From Membranipora membranacea (taxonomy: Eukaryota; Bryozoa; Gymnolaemata; Cheilostomatida; Membraniporidae): a DNA stretch of 64,000 nucleotides. Shown here piece by piece: positions 1 to 11,451 of this stretch. The translations under genes were made by a program, and so were the position numbers. Within the stretch, counting starts at the first letter, position 1. Every line of letters starts with the position of its first letter. Location of the stretch: positions 7,316,001 to 7,380,000 of the forward strand of contig OU612072.1 of NCBI GenBank assembly GCA_914767715.1. Direction: 5' to 3'. The notes beneath the pieces are model-generated. The model saw nothing but the letters and a program-made list of their open reading frames with translations. It was not told where the DNA came from and made no database searches.

Positions 1-194
1 ATAATGGATGATAATCAAGTCATCACCATCAGATCTAGAATGTTGAAGAATGTGTGAATAAAACTTTTGGGAGTTGCCCTCTCAAAATAGCAAACTTGGG
101 GTTTGGCTAAGCTCAGGGCCTAACGATTTTTTACAACTTTACCAATCTAACCAATGAAGAGGAAGAAGAAGAAGAAGAAAGAACATTAATTTAC

Positions 195-286
195 CTGAAT
201 ATCTTCTCAGTTATTAGGTCCACCCTTTCCATACAATTCTGGGCCTTTGTACTAACAGCAATCGGGATGTGGAAATGCTGATCATC
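195..286 (-). CDS. Exon 3 (partial gene) of unrecognised HTH-domain gene
   Basis: On the minus strand a T-rich tract ending in GCAG precedes the exon and a CAG/GTAAAT donor follows it. Entered in phase 0 it reads openly for 30 codons plus two bases, beginning DDQHFHIPIAVSTKAQNCME. It joins in frame to the exon ending at 962. The exon leaves in phase 2, so at least one more exon must lie beyond the left edge of the window. I do not recognise the protein family. The protein-like composition and matching phases make a coding exon likely; no transcript evidence is available here. Confidence 0.6.
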
Positions 287-460
287 CTGCAAAAAAAAAC
301 ATTTTTTTTCCTCGTCCTTCAACTTAATTTTACAACAATATGGTTTTTCAAGACATCAAACAACAATAGGTGAAAACAATCACTGTCATGACTGCTTGAC
401 ATGGTATCTGAATTCTCAGCGATTAAATCGATAGATGGAAGAGATGAACCCTAGACTTAA

Positions 461-535
461 TAATAAATAATAATAAAAAAAGTAATAATAAATAATAATA
501 ATAGTAATAATAATTAATATTATTAAGTCTATGGA
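461..535. repeat. AAT-rich microsatellite
   Basis: Imperfect run of AAT/TAA triplets with short A-tracts, lying in intron 2 of the minus-strand HTH gene. Confidence 0.8.
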
Positions 536-610
536 TGTATTAGACTAAATTCATAGAGTGTACTTTAAGCGTGATCATGGAACTAAAGTGTGTGTTTGCA
601 ACACTTATAA

Positions 611-926
611 TTTAATCGCTGTGTTTCCATGAGATTGAACTGAGCAAATTTCGGGACGGTTCGATCTATGATAATGCATCCTGGTTCGCGCTGAGCTCGA
701 AGGTTCAGTACACGCTGTGTTGAGAGATCTACAGCGAGTCCCCGTGGCAGAGCATCATCAAAGGCTGCCGATCGAGAGACCCGGGATCAAGGCCCGAATG
801 TGGCAGGTAACTTTTGAAGTTTCAGCTCGACCTTAACCCATGGAATTGGATGCATATTCTGAGGGCGAGCCAAAAGTGACAACTCAGCTCGAGCTCAAAA
901 TTTACATGGAAACATGCAGTGATTTA
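611..926. mobile_element. Foldback/MITE-like element with internal tRNA-like sequence
   Basis: The two ends are inverted relatives: TTTAATCGCTGTGTTTCCAT on the left and, on the complementary strand at the right, TAAATCACTGCATGTTTCCA. They continue into matching GAGC/CTGAG stretches. The interior (about 720-800) contains a box-B-like GGGATCAAGGCCC after a GGCAGAGCATC stretch, reminiscent of a decayed tRNA-derived repeat. No coding capacity. It sits in an intron of the minus-strand HTH gene. Confidence 0.55.
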
Positions 927-961
927 CCTTATCATGGAATGTTGTAAATTAAAAAACTTAC

Positions 962-1056
962 CACTGGCAGGGAGTTGGTCCAGTCATCCTGTGGTTTCAA
1001 AGTGTCTGCTAGCACCCTGAAATCTAGTTTCGTTGGTTGCTTTGGTTGTTGAAAAC
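962..1056 (-). CDS. Exon 2 of unrecognised HTH-domain gene
   Basis: The minus strand shows a strong acceptor (GTTTTCAG) and a strong donor (GTG/GTAAGT). Only one of the three frames is open; it completes a codon with its first two bases and then reads FQQPKQPTKLDFRVLADTLK and on to phase 0. That entry phase matches the exon ending at 4073, and the exit phase matches the exon starting at 286. Two independent phase matches support one gene. Function unknown. Confidence 0.6.
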
Positions 1057-4000
1057 CTGAAAACAATCGAAAGTTGAAATTAGGTATTGAAAGCGAACGA
1101 AAATGCTTTCCGGAAGAAAATTACCAACGAGAAGATAAAAATGTGCAACGAGGATCATGAGGAGCCCCACAAGCTCTTGCAGACCCATGATATCTTACCA
1201 ATCATTGCTTTTGCATTAGCAAAATGCGAAGGTCTTTCAGGGCCGGAGTTTAGAAGGAATTATAGGGGAGGAAAAAGTCCGAGGCGAGTGCAAATTATTA
1301 CAAGGCGAGGTGTTGTTAGCTGCTTTCCAATCAATTTAAGGTAAATAATTAGCAAATGGTACTCCAAGAGGAGCTGATTCTGACATGGATTATCCAAATA
1401 TAGTGTTTTCAGGCCACTGCATTTAGCTATCAAGGGGAGGCAGTGCCTCTCTGCCTCCCCTAGAACCACGGGCCTGTCTTTACATTTCTTACTTACTACG
1501 TCAATTTTGTTGAAGATGCCAATCATATAGATAGCTAGAAAGCCAAAACACCAGTAACCGAAGCAATATTATAGATAAGCAGACTAATAATTGAAACTGA
1601 ATATTCTATTACTGATTTTCTATCTAGGCTTTGATCAGGCAAGTAAAGAGACTTGCTTGTGGTCAAAGACAGCTTGTTATGCTCTATGATTTCGTAAATT
1701 CATTAAATAAGCAGTAGCCAGACTACATTTGTTGTATTTTTGTTTCACTCATACCAGGGGGATTCAAATCCTGAGCTTTGCATATAATGTGTTGCGCGCA
1801 GTGGCACATCGCCCTGGGCATGAACAGCTTAGGGCTTTCAGGGCTCTGCTAGCTTTCCCAGCGAGAAATTTGGAGAGTAATTTAGGGTCTACAGGTGAAT
1901 TCCATTGTCAGTTTGCATATATAAGCGGCTAGATCATCAATAAAAATCAACTCTATATTCTGGAATTCCCCACCTTAGATGAATATAAGGGGAAATCTGA
2001 GTTTTGAGCTCACATTCTGATATCCCCTGAGGTGCCTGAGTTGAACCTATAGAAAAAACACACATGTGTTTTGTCTATGGTTGAACACAAAAATCTGAGT
2101 AGCGGTTGAGACTGAGAGCCCTGCTCTTACTATAAATGAGCCAATTGATTGTAATCATCACACTTGTATCTATAAGGCAATTCAAATCAATCAATCAAGT
2201 GTAAACTCCCAGGTCAGTGAAAAGGAAATTTGACTCTGACCATACGAGACACACATTCTATCCTATTCTTCCATTCTGAATGTGTCTAATAATGTTGTTG
2301 ATGCAAAACAGTTAGAATTTAAAGACACACTCAGAGCAATGAGCTCATTGCATCTAGTGATCCAACACTCAATTGGGTGGAAGCTAAAAAACACCTGGGT
2401 GCAAACAATGGTCAGCTTAGGTGCTACCAACAATAATATTAAAAACTCAGAAGTTATTACTACGAAATGGAGTAAATCCTTTCAATTGGCTCCACATCGC
2501 TTGCAAATTGACTCTGAAATAGGAGTCTCTCTGCATCGTTGCGACAGTACCACAAAGTGGCCTAATAAACCTAGTAACATTTTGTCTATGGATGCCAAAT
2601 TTTTCCTATCATGGATGAGGTCTGCAAAGATTAATTTTTTAAACTTTCAGTGCAAAATATTTCATGTTTAGAATTTCTATAGGACAACAATTTTCAACTC
2701 ATATCGACACTGAGTCATCACTTTTCCATGTGGTAATCAGCTTATATTGACAAACCGATCTATAAATATAAAAGGTAAATGTAAACATAGGTTTAATTTC
2801 AATGACATGTGAACCAGAGCACACAATGGATGACAAGATATTGGTTGGGTTTTGGTGCCAGGGGCGGGTCTGCCGGATAAGGTACGTCTGGGTTGTTTGG
2901 GGTCCTGGCTGTCTGTGATCAGATAGGTGGGGGCTTGATCTCTGGGTTAAATTTGTGTTGTGCACCTTTGTAGCCTGCTCTTAGCTGTCGTCAATATGAT
3001 CACACTTCAGTTGGCACAGCATGACAAATGGGAGAGGAACCCGAAAAAATAGAAACAAGCAAACATACCTTGTTTGAAAGATACCAATAGTAATCGCACT
3101 CTAAACTAGAGGAGACCATATCAGCCTTTTCGATTTTTATACCATTGTTTGCTATTAATTGTAATTTGACTGCAAATTTAAATCAATTTATTTCAATACG
3201 CTGACAGTTTTTAAAATAATTATTTGCATCTTTTTGAAGCTGCTATTTCAAACAGCATATATTTTATACAGTATTATTTTTGCTGCTTCAAATAATATAT
3301 ATCACCTATTATTACGATAGACTTCACAGTATTGGTTAAGGTCAAACAAAAGAGAATAGTCAAACATTGATATCAGTGACTTCAACCATTTCAAAGTTTA
3401 GTAGTGCGCTACAGGGTCACTTTTCATTTTGGGAACTTGGAATTTGGATTAATCAAACGCTACGGTTCAAAGTAGTTGCACATGCGCAAATCGCATTGGT
3501 ACTAGGCCTAACAAATATTTTGCAGTGCATAATACAAAGTTTCATTTCGTTTTCATGAATTCAATGTTTACTGGACGGACTCTGATGGTCAGAACATTGA
3601 GTTGCGGGTAATTTTCAACCTCTGGGCGCTCATGGATTAAAAGGTGAAAACAGCGAACAAACAAGTTGTGCATACACCAGAGACGTACAATGCCTTTCTT
3701 GTGGGCCGAACGACTGAGGCTAGAAAGAGTGAAAGAGATGAAGCTCTCATTCCTTGGGGTAAACAAGTATCAATGTGGACGTCTTAGAATCAGTGTAACA
3801 TGGTAAGATTACCCCGGCGTGACCAGTGGAGGGTGAGCACCTCCGAATGCAGGCAAGTGAACCAAACTTTGTGTAAATTACCCCCTGAACTGTGACGAAG
3901 GAATTAAAGTCTTCAACTCCTTGCTGTGACTAACCTTGATCCTAGAAAGTGGCAATTTGTCCACACAAACTTAATTCTATATCATGAATTGACCACAAAG

Positions 4001-4072
4001 CGTACATATGAGACATTGTTATTGCCGATATAATAGTAAGTTATCGTCAAGCCTATGTTAAACATTTCTCAC
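1057..4072 (-). other. Intron 1 of HTH gene; no gene recognised
   Basis: A roughly 3 kb interval between the proposed exons. It contains several short open frames of about 60-130 codons (for example 2282-2671 on the + strand), none of which I recognise or can link to splice sites. A minus-strand stretch at about 3069-3118 has a good GTATGT donor but cannot be joined in phase, so it is not called. Confidence 0.5.
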
Positions 4073-4379
4073 CGAATTCTGGTTTCAGAGCTGCTTTTCT
4101 CTCAGAACATTCTCCTGATGCGGATCGTTGTTTGCGTTTCCTCCCTCTCTTGTTGGCCGTATCCACCGTTGGATGGCTCATACGCTTTCTCATAGGCTTA
4201 GATAACGGTGCGGATTGTATGGCTGAACGGATGTTATCCTCCTGCTCTAAGAGTCTATACAATGTACGCCGTTTCAGTCCATTGTCTCGAGCGAATTTAG
4301 CTTTATTCTTTGCTTGTTTTGACTTCTCTATCACCTCCAACTTTCTTTGAAATGTCAAATCCTGTCTTTTAAACCCCAT
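4073..4379 (-). CDS. First coding exon: CENP-B/Tigger-like helix-turn-helix N-terminus
   Basis: The start at 4379 has a favourable context (A at -3, G at +4). About residues 8-55 resemble the N-terminal helix-turn-helix of CENP-B, pogo and Tigger proteins: a basic LTFQRKLEVIE helix, then KFARDNGLKRRTLYRLL as a second/recognition-helix region. A lysine/arginine-rich stretch follows at about residues 75-85 (KRGRKRKQR), a probable nuclear localisation signal. The exon ends at a TTCG/GTGAGA donor in phase 1, as the exon at 1056-962 requires. This could be a host gene derived from a pogo-type transposase or a broken transposon. No DDE catalytic region is visible in the window. The family call is tentative. 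Confidence 0.55.
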
Positions 4380-5584
4380 TATTAGAACAAGGAGTAACTC
4401 CTCGATCAGAGAGAATCCAATCAACCTCAGATCCTAGTATATTATAATTGCCATAATTGATGCAGCGCACAAGACACTACGCAGTCGTTACTAGCTGACA
4501 TCTGTAAGCAAAGTGAAAAGAGTGCATTCAGTGTCGCTTATCATTTGAGGAAATAGCCTTGAATCCTAGATCATGTGGGCTCTTGTTAAACATGTCCCAC
4601 ATTTATATAATCAAATAGTTTACCAACAGACTAAATAATGAGTATATAATAGCTCCATGTATAGTAGGGATTTTCCATACCAGTCATGGGGGTTATTATT
4701 CGACACACATTCTATTCATCGATCCATCATAAAATGATGTGTCTATAGATTTGTTGAACGACTAGCTATGGTATTACATTCCAAGTTTATAGACTGGGCT
4801 GGCTGTGTTACTTGGTATCAAATAACAAAAGCATGTAGAGTGGCTTTGTTTACTATGATAATTTAGATAAACTTTAATGTATTTCTTTCACTTTCTGGGT
4901 CAGTAATTCATCGCTGGTTATTTTCGGTTAGTATTGATTGACTGCTTATACCAACACCAAGTTATTGTGAAAAAAGGAGGCATGACACAGTCACCAATAC
5001 AAATTATTCGAAGCCTCAAGTTAGAGCAGTATGTCCGTCAAAGTGATGCACATGTGTCTTAAAAAACTGTCTTTGCCACTTCAGAACACAGTGTGCGTCA
5101 GTCGAGCTAAGGGGCATCTCTCTTTAAAAGCATTGTCATCACGAAAAGTCGCATAACTATGGTTCAAGTCTCTTATCAACAGTTCTATCTAAATTATCAG
5201 AAATATTCTCTTTTGCCAATTGAATCACAGCCAGCGTTTGGGATGGCGATCGCGGCCGTAGGTGGTTGTGCTACCGCTTAAGGTTGGATCGCCATGCCGA
5301 AGGCTTTTAAGGGCTAGCTGTGCCTTGAATAACTGAAATATTTTGTCAGGATTTGATTGACTTACATATCGTTGAGTAAAACCAAATAATTGATTGCTTA
5401 GTATAATTCAGCCATCTCTGCCTGGGCCTTCTAATTTAAAACAGTAAAACAAAACTTTTCATAAAGGTATGATTCGATTGAGTACATGATATAATTTCTA
5501 CATAGAGTAAAAGTCTCACTGAAATCCTTACTGAAAACCGTTGATAACAAATTATGCGACTGTGACATATCCCTGCATGTTGCT

Positions 5585-5701
5585 AGATCAAGAATGATCC
5601 AATTAGTGCCTGCATTTGGAGTTGCCCCCTGCAAGCTGGTGGTCGCTTGCCAGTAGAATGGGAACAACCAGGAATGCCGGCAAATTAGTTCAAACTTGAT
5701 G
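5585..5701. mobile_element. Palindromic MITE-like element, family B
   Basis: The left half (ATCAAGAATGATCCAATTAG, then GCCTGCATT and GTTGCCCC) is mirrored on the opposite strand of the right half (CATCAAGTTTGAACTAATTT, then GCCGGCATTCC and GTTGTTCCCATTCTACTGG). Relatives occur at 33496, 35535, 56372 and 59524. Confidence 0.7.
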
Positions 5702-5754
5702 TAACACATTACATTGACGTTTCAATATTATGGGGAAGAAGGTTGATTAAAATC

Positions 5755-5985
5755 GGTTGTCCCGAAGTACGGGCGGTGAAATATTATTTGCCTTAGGGGC
5801 ATGGCTGCGTGCAATATCTGCTCCAGGTTGCTTTCTGTTTGCAGGCAGGTTCGAACACACCTGAGGGCCAACCCCAGTAGTTGATGGATTGCAGTGGGAT
5901 CCAAACCACGACCTTCAACATTTACACGTTAACGGAACGGCATTCTAACCAACTAAGCAACCTCCTACTACTCCATATAAGAAGA
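5755..5985 (-). mobile_element. tRNA-derived SINE-like repeat, family 2, decayed copy
   Basis: On the minus strand the tRNA-like head runs from a decayed A box (GGTTGCTTAGTTGGTTAGAA) to a decayed B box near 5895-5905. A tail follows with CAAACAG, CGCCCGTACTTCGGG and related motifs. The same layout is at 39777-40000 (minus) and 60525-60740 (plus). Confidence 0.7.
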
Positions 5986-6740
5986 AATTATCTTGACAAG
6001 GTTTGTCAGGCCAATGAACTCAAGGGTTTAGTTCATTGGTCAGACGGTACAGCCAACCAAGTGTTTGGTAATGGAATAACAAGTATTGAAGTGAATGAAG
6101 AATGAGTGAATCCAGTCCCCTCCCCACGAAGACAACATGTAAATAGCGGGGGGGGTAGGGTGATGTTATGAGCCAAGAGGTCTAATTATGATCATCCAAT
6201 AAATCCATTGCATCCGAATTTCCAAATTCCTAGTCTGAGCCCCCCCAGACTCTTGCCCACCGTCCGACGCACCCCCAGGGAATATATATAGTTTTTTTTT
6301 ACTCTTGAATGAGGAATGGGCCTACAACATACTTTACAGCGTAAGTGGCAAATCTATGATGAACAATGCACACTCGAGAAGTCTGTAGACAAGTGCAATG
6401 CCACATCAAAGTAAAAAACAGTTTGAAATTTTGAAAAAGATTGCAAATGTGGCCTGGGCAGGCTGTTGGCCCCATAGAGTTATCCCTATATGGTTGGCCC
6501 AGCCTATTGCTTCAATAACATACACAAATGCAAGGAAGTGAGGCCTATATATATCCTGCTGTTCATTGAATAGTTTAATTGGCACACATTCTACTCTATT
6601 CACCCATTATCTGTGTCTATATGTGTCTGTCATAATGAATAATAGACACACATGTGTGCTGGCTGTGAGCCAAAACATTTGCGCACCCAATGAATGGTAT
6701 AGAATTGTGCAATATTGTTGACCCAACTTGCGAAATAAAC

Positions 6741-6756
6741 GCACACACACACACAC
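6741..6756. repeat. Short AC microsatellite
   Basis: An (AC)n run of about 8 units in intergenic DNA. Confidence 0.8.
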
Positions 6757-7011
6757 CAAGTGAGCGTACCTTGTCACTGGAAGAAAGGTCACTGAACACA
6801 TCATATACATTAAAGCCAAACGCAGATCTTCCCAAATCTTGCCATCACAACACAAATAATATATGCTACACAACATTTGATAAATCCTGAATAAGTGTAT
6901 AAATAATAATCATCAATTTCACTACAAAAGATGAAGTGGAGCAAGAATTTGGAGTATTCATAGCTATTATTGCCAACCTGAAAATGAAGACTCAATCGCT
7001 GATGAAACCAA

Positions 7012-7023
7012 CCCCCCCCCCCC
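7012..7023. repeat. Poly-C tract
   Basis: More than ten consecutive C residues. Similar C/G homopolymers recur at 6150, 38372, 41090, 46163, 46742 and 50602. Confidence 0.85.
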
Positions 7024-7194
7024 AAATCGTGACAGAGGGATGGCATTGTACATCATAGTGAAGATTCATGATTTTGCATGATTTTGAATTAATTGCTACA
7101 TTGGTGGTGGGTAGTGTTGAATTCAGGGTCGGGTTTCGGGTCAGAGGTCTACATCCTTACGGGTCTCAACTACTAGAGTGATGGTCAAAATACT

Positions 7195-7262
7195 GTGTGC
7201 ACCTGGACTCAAACCTGAGACCTAGTGCACTACAGTCCACGATCTTAACCACTATGCTATGA
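7195..7262 (-). mobile_element. tRNA-like SINE remnant
   Basis: The minus strand reads an A-box-like TAGCATAGTGGTTA followed about 40 bases later by a B-box-like GGTTTGAGTCC. It does not form a clear complete tRNA, so a tRNA-derived repeat is more likely than a functional gene. Confidence 0.5.
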
Positions 7263-8483
7263 CTTTGGGTGATGATTTCGGAAAGAGAGACTATACTATG
7301 ATAAAACACTGCATAAAGCTTTCTTCAGACATCCATAATTCGATAAATACTTGACAGAATTTGATGAAACTTGGTCTCAACATAGTTCATTATGTCTAGA
7401 TGATATATTACAAACCAATCAAACTTAACATGCTAATTGCACTAGTGACTAGTGGATGAATATCCATCATTCTTTTAAATTGCGATATCTGAAGACAGTG
7501 TAGGCGTAGGACATCGACTTATGAAGTCGGAATGTAAAGCCATTTCACGCGCTCTTTTCGACTCGTACCCGAATTTAGGGAAATTTCAGTGGCTCGGCTC
7601 ATTTCCATTTTTGCTGGCTCAATACAACACTAGTGGTGGGGCAGGCAGACTTGCCAACCTAAATTTTCCAAAATGCTTACAAAAATTTGCAAAATGCTTA
7701 CAAAACTCATAGGCGCCTTATATGACCAGAAATTGCCTCAAAAAATTTTTCGCGCTGAGGGTCTATTAACCACAACATCGCCATTTCTCTGTGGTATCAG
7801 AATGCGGATTGCACAAAACCAACTTTTATACCTGAATAGTCAACATCATAATGGCAAAATTTTAAGCCTTAGTGGTTTCCAAAATAGCTCTTCCCAATCT
7901 GCTCGCAAACAGTCAGCAATCTGGTGGCATGAGTCTAATAAACACTGGGGTAGGAGATCTGAGTTATCTCCCCCCAACAAGGAGGTGGGCAACTTTTGTT
8001 ACTAACATTGAAGAAAAGATGAAAGTTGACTCATGTAAGCAGGTAGAATAAATTCCATTCTCCCTGATGTAACACTTGAATAGGTAAAAAGCATACTGAC
8101 TCTCGTGATCTGACTGGGCATGTTTTTGATAACCTGATATTAGGTAAGCAGGTGTTTGAAAAACCATAAATGCGGACAGCTAGCGTTTTGCGTTTAAAAC
8201 TCAATTAGTGTCAAATAAGCGTTCAAAAACGCATCATGGGTACAGGTTGGCAAGTATGGGCAGGCAGTGTATATGTTTAGTGTTCAGTTCATACAATTGC
8301 ACATGGGATGTTGTGGCATTGAAAATTCAATTGCAGATACTACATACATTTGATGTTTGATGTGAGCGTGTCACAAAATCTAGCTTCTAGCTGTTTGAGC
8401 TGTCAAACCCAGGACGGAAACGATTCAATAGGATCAGGATGCAAGAAGGGTGACAACCCTTGCGGCTGACCATATAATCAGAG

Positions 8484-8629
8484 ATAGTTTAAGCGGATAA
8501 GCTGTGACAGGATAGCTGGCGGTGGTATTTAATTATCAACCATTTCCTGTACAACAGGTGGGGGAAAGTGGTTGATAACGAAATGCCACGAACAGCCATC
8601 CCTTCACAGTTTGAGCGCTTGAACTAGGG
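8484..8629. mobile_element. Palindromic MITE-like element, family A
   Basis: A palindrome of about 145 bp. The left end has AGTTTAAGCGGATAAGCTGT and then GGATAGCTGG...TTATCAACCATTTCC; the right end mirrors this with GGAAAGTGGTTGATAA...AGTTTGAGCGCTTGAAC. Copies at 44782 and, more decayed, near 18790, 28690 and 51068. Confidence 0.75.
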
Positions 8630-11451
8630 ATGGGCTTTTAGCTGGAAAGACAGGCCTTATTAATTAACACATGCAGTGCATGATACAACAGTTTTTGTTA
8701 TTGAAAGACTCACCAATTCATGTTTAAAGACTTCATAGCCAAAACTCTAGTCTCAAAATGTGACATAGTTCAGGACACGTCAAGAAAGCTATGCAAATAC
8801 AAATTTATTGGTCACAATAGTGACACGAGCATGTGAAGATTGTCTGCTACGGAATAATTGCCAGAAAGACTAGCTCAGTCATTTCCACTGGACAAATCCT
8901 CACCAAATTGCTATACCAAGTATGAACCCATTTCCCTATATTCAGAGTTGCCCCAATTCGAGCTGCTAACGGTGGCGTGCTAGAAAAGATATGGGAGAGA
9001 CACTGAAGGCAGGCGAACTGGACCACATTTGTTGAGCCAAATATTGTTGTTCCAGGACATATATCTTAGCTAGCCTGGGCCTGCCCTGGCTAGATTTTAG
9101 CCTTGTCATGTGGCCTGATTTTGGCCTTGTAATTTTTCGCTTTAGTATGTGGAGTTGTCTTCTGGCGTTTTAGCTCTAATCTACACCACTTCGATTTTTT
9201 TTTGCCATAGACAAATAAATTATCTTTTTTTCTATTCAAAATAAATATAGATTGATAGCACTTAATTCTTGCAGTAATAATGTGAAAACATGTCTAAGTT
9301 ACAAATTTTTAAAATAACCTTGCAGCACATAGTCTGAGACTCTGAGTAAATTATCAAGCACTCAAACCAATCAACTCCCTATCCTGGGGATCATTGCTCA
9401 AACTTGTGCCAATATATTTCCCGTTGTTCTTTTGTGGAATAGCCTAAGCATCCTCAGACTATATTTGCGCTGCCAGGTTATTTAAAATTATTTAACTTCA
9501 CCATGTTTACACATGATTACTACACGGATTTGGTGCAATCAATTTATGAGTATTTTGAGTACGCCAATTGACCAAGTTAATTTATTTGCCTATGGAACAA
9601 GGAAAAAGCTCAAAGTGGTGGATATTAGAGCTGAGAAGCCAGAAGACAACTCCTCATACTATAGCAAAAAAGTACAAGGCCACTCCAAAAAACAAAACAG
9701 TTGCGTATTATTTCCATTTCATGTCAGTGGTGAGAGCCATCTAAATGGCTGTGCAGAAGTTCAAGTTGATTTTGACGGTGGTTTGCTGTCACTTGCCGTT
9801 GAACAAAGACAATCCTTCAACCAACACCATAACTAGAGAATCTGCATCATCTCTGAAAACAACTGATCTCATACGAGAATATCTTGAGCTGACCAAATTA
9901 ATTCACAACGCGAAGGGTTCCTTAATCTTTCTAGCACAATTTTTGTTTACACAGCATGAGATTTTAACTGTGGAATGCTAGGATAAGAATGTAGTTCAGG
10001 GTTCACTGCTGAACCAATTAGCTCCTTCATTATAACTGTTTGAACTGTCAGTAACATACAAGCTGGTGTGATACAAGAAATAACATTTGAATACATTTCA
10101 TGATCAGAATTTGACATATTTTATTTTGATTGCTCTGAAGAAAAATTGTGAAGCAAAACTGACATAGTTCAAGGTTGACACAGCTGACCTTCCCATTCCA
10201 AAACGATTTCCCATCAGACATTGATCCCTCCCATGATCGTATTTTGGCCAGGGTTAGTCAACCATGTCAACAAAAAGCGATGTTATACAAACACACTTTT
10301 ACCATTAACCTCTCCATTTCTGCATATCTTGACTCCATGATCTGCCCACGCTATGAATTAAACAGAAGAAAAGCGGTTTATGGCGTTCTGATATTCTGTA
10401 TAAAAGATAATAGATATCTGAATAACAATAATAAGCGGAGAATTCACACAAGTAATAACAATTTTTTTGGAAAAAATATTCTTATTTTGAAATTTTTTTC
10501 AAGGATTTTGTGAATGGTTACATTTACAAACATATGATATTTAGAATAACTGCAATCAAAATCAAAAAACTAAATTCTATATGATAGAATCTTATTACCA
10601 TTTAAATATTGAAGTGACAGACCACCCACAAAGGGTGCCGGATCTATAAGCTTCTTAGACTAGATAGCCTACGATGACATCAGAGAGTTACCACACATGG
10701 TGATTTCAGCATTAGTTCACCCCTCAGATAGCTTTGTTGCTGAAGTGTCAACAAGCTATCGTCGACAGGGTGCAGGTGCCGAGCATGTGTCACTCACTGA
10801 GAGCCTGAAACACAGGAACATACAAGTTAGAATGACCAAGTTCATGTGATAAAAGTGACACAGAAATGAGTTATATAAATCTATAATATTGTAGTGGTGC
10901 TATAGCACAGGTATAGTCAGTTCATCAGCATTCTGCACAATGCTCTACTGTCATAATTTATTTTACTCTCTGTTGCCTATCAGTCGATAACTTGGTATAT
11001 GCTACTGTGAATTGTTATGAATAAATGAGCACAGACCAGTTTCGATTATACTTAGCCATGGTTTGCGTATCAATGTCATTGTCCGGAGATCTCATTCCAC
11101 TCTAATTATACTGAAACAATAATGATAATGTTGAGGATGATAATTGCTTACTGATTACATGAAATCAGAAAAAAAGTTGAGTTAAATAACAAAAATTGGC
11201 AGATTTGATGAAAGCTCCCTCCCGATATTATCGTTTAAATTGAATCCGCCAATTTTTGTATTCATTACAGAAATGATAGGGAAATATGCTTGAAAATATT
11301 GAGGAATGAGATATATGTATATGTCCCGGATAACAATGTATCATGCTGTCGATTATATTACTGATACTAATACCGACATTTTGGTCTCATGTTGTGTTAT
11401 GGCTGATATAGAAGCTCTGTACATGTGAGTGAGTGTATCCTAGATGGTGAA

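Larger units (their letters stand above)
4425..11451. other. Intergenic, repeat-rich, no gene recognised
   Basis: About 7 kb between the HTH gene and the bZIP gene. It holds the repeats listed separately (palindromic elements near 5585 and 8484, tRNA-derived repeats near 5755 and 7195) plus short unrecognised open frames, including one at 9513-9836. I see no convincing exon with both splice signals. Confidence 0.5.

Noticed and set aside
2282-2671. A 129-codon plus-strand reading frame
   Set aside because: No recognisable domain, starts at GTG, no splice or promoter support; likely chance.
3069-3118. A minus-strand exon with GTATGT donor encoding MVSSSLECDYYWYLSNK
   Set aside because: As an internal exon in the required phase it hits a stop, and as a first exon its phase does not fit the next exon.
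9513-9836. A 107-codon plus-strand reading frame
   Set aside because: No domain similarity and overlapped by another chance frame.
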